Position numbers and translations under genes: made by a program. Shown piece after piece: positions 5,452-7,139 of a DNA stretch of 7,139 nucleotides. The notes below the pieces were generated by a model. The model had not been told where the DNA came from. It ran no database searches and saw only the letters and a list, made by a program, of their open reading frames with translations. Position 1 is the stretch's first letter. Each line of letters opens with the position of its first letter. Source of the stretch: Clostridiales bacterium (GTDB taxonomy: Bacteria; Bacillota; Clostridia; Peptostreptococcales; Anaerovoracaceae); the NCBI GenBank assembly GCA_009778945.1, contig WRFF01000091.1, forward strand, positions 1 through 7,139. Direction: 5' to 3'.

Positions 5452-7100
5452 GAAGCGGCCACTTTCAAATCCTGGATCGGGAAGTACCACGTGTAATCCG
5501 ACGTCAGGACGTCGTTAATATTCGTGAGCCGCTTGTTCACTCCGAAGAGCCAGTTCGTCTGGCAGAGGATGTAGTACGGCTGTTCGTCGGCCACGATCTT
5601 CACTGCCTGCTGCAGCGTGCTCAGACGCTGCGCCGGATCCGTCATTTGATTTTGGTCGTTCATGAGCTTATCCACATCCGCGTTGGAATAAGCCGCGAAA
5701 TTCGACCCGCCCTCTCCGGTATTATCGCTCGTGATGATCGGCATAAGCATACCGCCCGCATCCGGGAAATCCCCGATCCAGCCGGCGATCAGCGCGTCAT
5801 AGGGACGCTTGCCGTCCACGATACCCGACCCAAACTGCTGCGAAGTCGCCTCATCGTTGCTCACTTTGTTGATCGTCATCGTGATACCGACCGCCGCGAG
5901 CTGCTGCTGTATCGCAAGCGCCGCGGCGTTGCTTACCGTATTTTGGTCCACCGTCAACGCAAAACTAAAGCCGTTCGGATATTTTGACTGCTTCAGATAA
6001 TCCTTCGCTTTGGCCTGATCGTAAGCGTATTGCGGAACGCCCGCCGCGAAGCTCGTCCACGAATCTTTGTCCGCGCCATAGAGGCTTTCCGGGATCATAA
6101 TGCCGTTGGACAGATCGCCGTAATCTTTTATGATGCTGCTTTGAATCGTCTTGATGTCAATCGCGCTCGCCAGCGCGCGCCGCGCGTTCACATCGTCAAA
6201 CGGCGCTTTGCCGCAGTTGAGCGCGATATAGGTGCCGCCCCAGCGCTGCATCTTCATGATGTCCGCTTTGCCGCCCGCTTTGATCTTGTCAAGCAGGTCG
6301 ACGCTCGCGCTCAGGTTGATATCGAGCTGCCCGCTCGCGGTCGCCAGCGCGCGCGTCGCGTCTTCCGAAATCGTCTGGAAGACAATCGTCGTCACTTGCG
6401 GCGTTTTCCCCTGGGCGTTCCAATAATTCGGATTGTATTTCAGCGTGATGTCGCCGCCTGCGACCCACGAACCGACCGTGTACGGGCCGGTTCCGATCGG
6501 GAAGCCGCCTACCGTGCCGTATTTGTCGCCGAGTTTTTCGACAACGGCTTTTTCATGAATATCCCCCGCTGTTGTTGCGGGCACGTATTTCCACATCGCG
6601 TCCGGCTGGGTCAGCTTCACCGTGATCTCCCAGGGACCGGTTTGCTTGATGGACGCAACGTTGCCGTACATCCATGCGAGATAAGAAGCGAGCTTGGGAT
6701 CCTGATAGCGCTGCAGCGAATACAACACGTCGTCCATCGTCATCGGATTCCCGTCCGAGAATTTCGCGTTCTGTACAATTTCATAGGTATAGGTGGTCGG
6801 ATCGACCTCCTTCCAGCTCGAAGCAAGGCACGGCGTGAGATTGCCCTGCTCGTCAACAATCAGTAAAGGCTCCATGATCTGAACAACCGCCGGATTGGTG
6901 TCAAAGTCGTACGCAAACGCCGAATCGAGGGTTGTGATCGCCTGCTGATGCCCGATCGTAAGCGTCACATCGGAAGGCGCGGGCGCGCTCCCGCCTCCGC
7001 CGCCCTGAGTGCCGCCGCCCCCGCCGCCACCGCTTCCGCAGGCGGAGAGCAGCGCAACCGCTAAGATGACGATGAGCGCCATCGCCCATTTCTTCTTCAT
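5448..7100 (-). CDS. ABC transporter substrate-binding lipoprotein, family 5 (peptide/nickel/opine type)
   Basis: This 550-aa extracellular receptor of the SBP_bac_5 class would capture oligopeptides or other solutes for an ABC importer. The N-terminus is a lipoprotein signal: KKK, a hydrophobic stretch 6-18, then lipobox LLSAC with C21 as the lipidated residue. A glycine-rich linker follows (22-37, including seven consecutive glycines), tethering the folded domain that begins near residue 45. Family features are FSDGNPMTMDDVLYSLQR (114-131), PIGTGPY (201-207), KYNPNYW (221-227) and FDDVNARRALASAID (301-315). AAGGAGG lies six bases before the ATG at 7100. No permease or ATPase gene is in the window; partners could lie beyond the right edge or elsewhere. 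The ligand cannot be read from sequence, so peptide, nickel and other small molecules all remain possible. The stop (TAG, 5448-5450) overlaps the pfkA stop tail to tail, and no terminator separates them. Confidence 0.92.
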   Translation of the reverse strand: MKKKWAMALIVILAVALLSACGSGGGGGGGTQGGGGGSAPAPSDVTLTIGHQQAITTLDSAFAYDFDTNPAVVQIMEPLLIVDEQGNLTPCLASSWKEVDPTTYTYEIVQNAKFSDGNPMTMDDVLYSLQRYQDPKLASYLAWMYGNVASIKQTGPWEITVKLTQPDAMWKYVPATTAGDIHEKAVVEKLGDKYGTVGGFPIGTGPYTVGSWVAGGDITLKYNPNYWNAQGKTPQVTTIVFQTISEDATRALATASGQLDINLSASVDLLDKIKAGGKADIMKMQRWGGTYIALNCGKAPFDDVNARRALASAIDIKTIQSSIIKDYGDLSNGIMIPESLYGADKDSWTSFAAGVPQYAYDQAKAKDYLKQSKYPNGFSFALTVDQNTVSNAAALAIQQQLAAVGITMTINKVSNDEATSQQFGSGIVDGKRPYDALIAGWIGDFPDAGGMLMPIITSDNTGEGGSNFAAYSNADVDKLMNDQNQMTDPAQRLSTLQQAVKIVADEQPYYILCQTNWLFGVNKRLTNINDVLTSDYTWYFPIQDLKVAAS

Positions 7101-7106
7101 AATAAT

Positions 7107-7113
7107 CCTCCTT
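7107..7113 (-). promoter_or_regulatory. Ribosome binding site of the solute-binding lipoprotein gene
   Basis: On the minus strand AAGGAGG is followed after six bases by the ATG at 7100. It supports this start, which also gives a complete lipoprotein signal peptide. The 26 bases further upstream are AT-rich. TATGAT at 7134-7139, at the very edge, could be a -10 element, but its -35 would lie outside the window. Confidence 0.8.
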
Positions 7114-7139
7114 TTTTGCTAAAATTATTGTTTATCATA

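Noticed and set aside
6030..6866. Plus-strand open frame of 278 codons
   Set aside because: It is antisense to the solute-binding protein, which has clear family motifs and a lipoprotein signal. The composition is Arg-rich and no family is recognisable.
1..7139. CRISPR arrays, insertion sequences, tRNA or rRNA genes
   Set aside because: No regularly spaced repeats, transposase-like frames, terminal repeats or RNA gene signatures were seen.

Overview
The window looks like chromosome of an anaerobic, probably Gram-positive (Bacillota/Clostridia-like) bacterium. The grounds are strong AGGAGG-type ribosome binding sites, GC-rich genes with AT-rich gaps, a lipoprotein solute-binding protein, and a molybdoenzyme known from fermenting degraders of plant phenolics. 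The species cannot be named from this sequence, and nothing here is obviously mobile.

Layout: (1) Positions 1-669, minus strand: a Crp/Fnr-type regulator whose C-terminal end runs off the left edge. (2) 670-770: a short gap with a strong hairpin, probably the terminator of the next operon. (3) 771-4246, minus strand: a two-gene operon for pyrogallol-phloroglucinol transhydroxylase. The large molybdenum subunit (athL-like, 886 aa) is followed, with TGATG stop/start coupling, by the iron-sulfur subunit (bthL-like, 271 aa). (4) 4247-4479: a divergent control region. It holds a near-consensus sigma-70-type promoter for the transhydroxylase operon, an extended -10 promoter for the gene on the other side, and two perfect inverted repeats between them. 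(5) 4480-5451, plus strand: 6-phosphofructokinase (pfkA-like). (6) 5448-7100, minus strand: a family-5 extracellular solute-binding lipoprotein whose stop codon overlaps that of pfkA.

How it fits together: the transhydroxylase converts pyrogallol, the decarboxylation product of gallate, into phloroglucinol, which anaerobes can reduce and ferment. The neighbouring Crp/Fnr protein has a recognition helix without the usual glutamate and no visible cAMP or [4Fe-4S] signature, so it may respond to another effector. A TTTGTG-N6-CACAAA element upstream of both divergent promoters is a natural candidate for its operator. The inferred model is a small regulon in which a Crp/Fnr protein controls phenolic breakdown and possibly adjacent glycolytic and uptake genes. 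Gallate decarboxylase, phloroglucinol reductase and molybdenum cofactor genes are not in the window.
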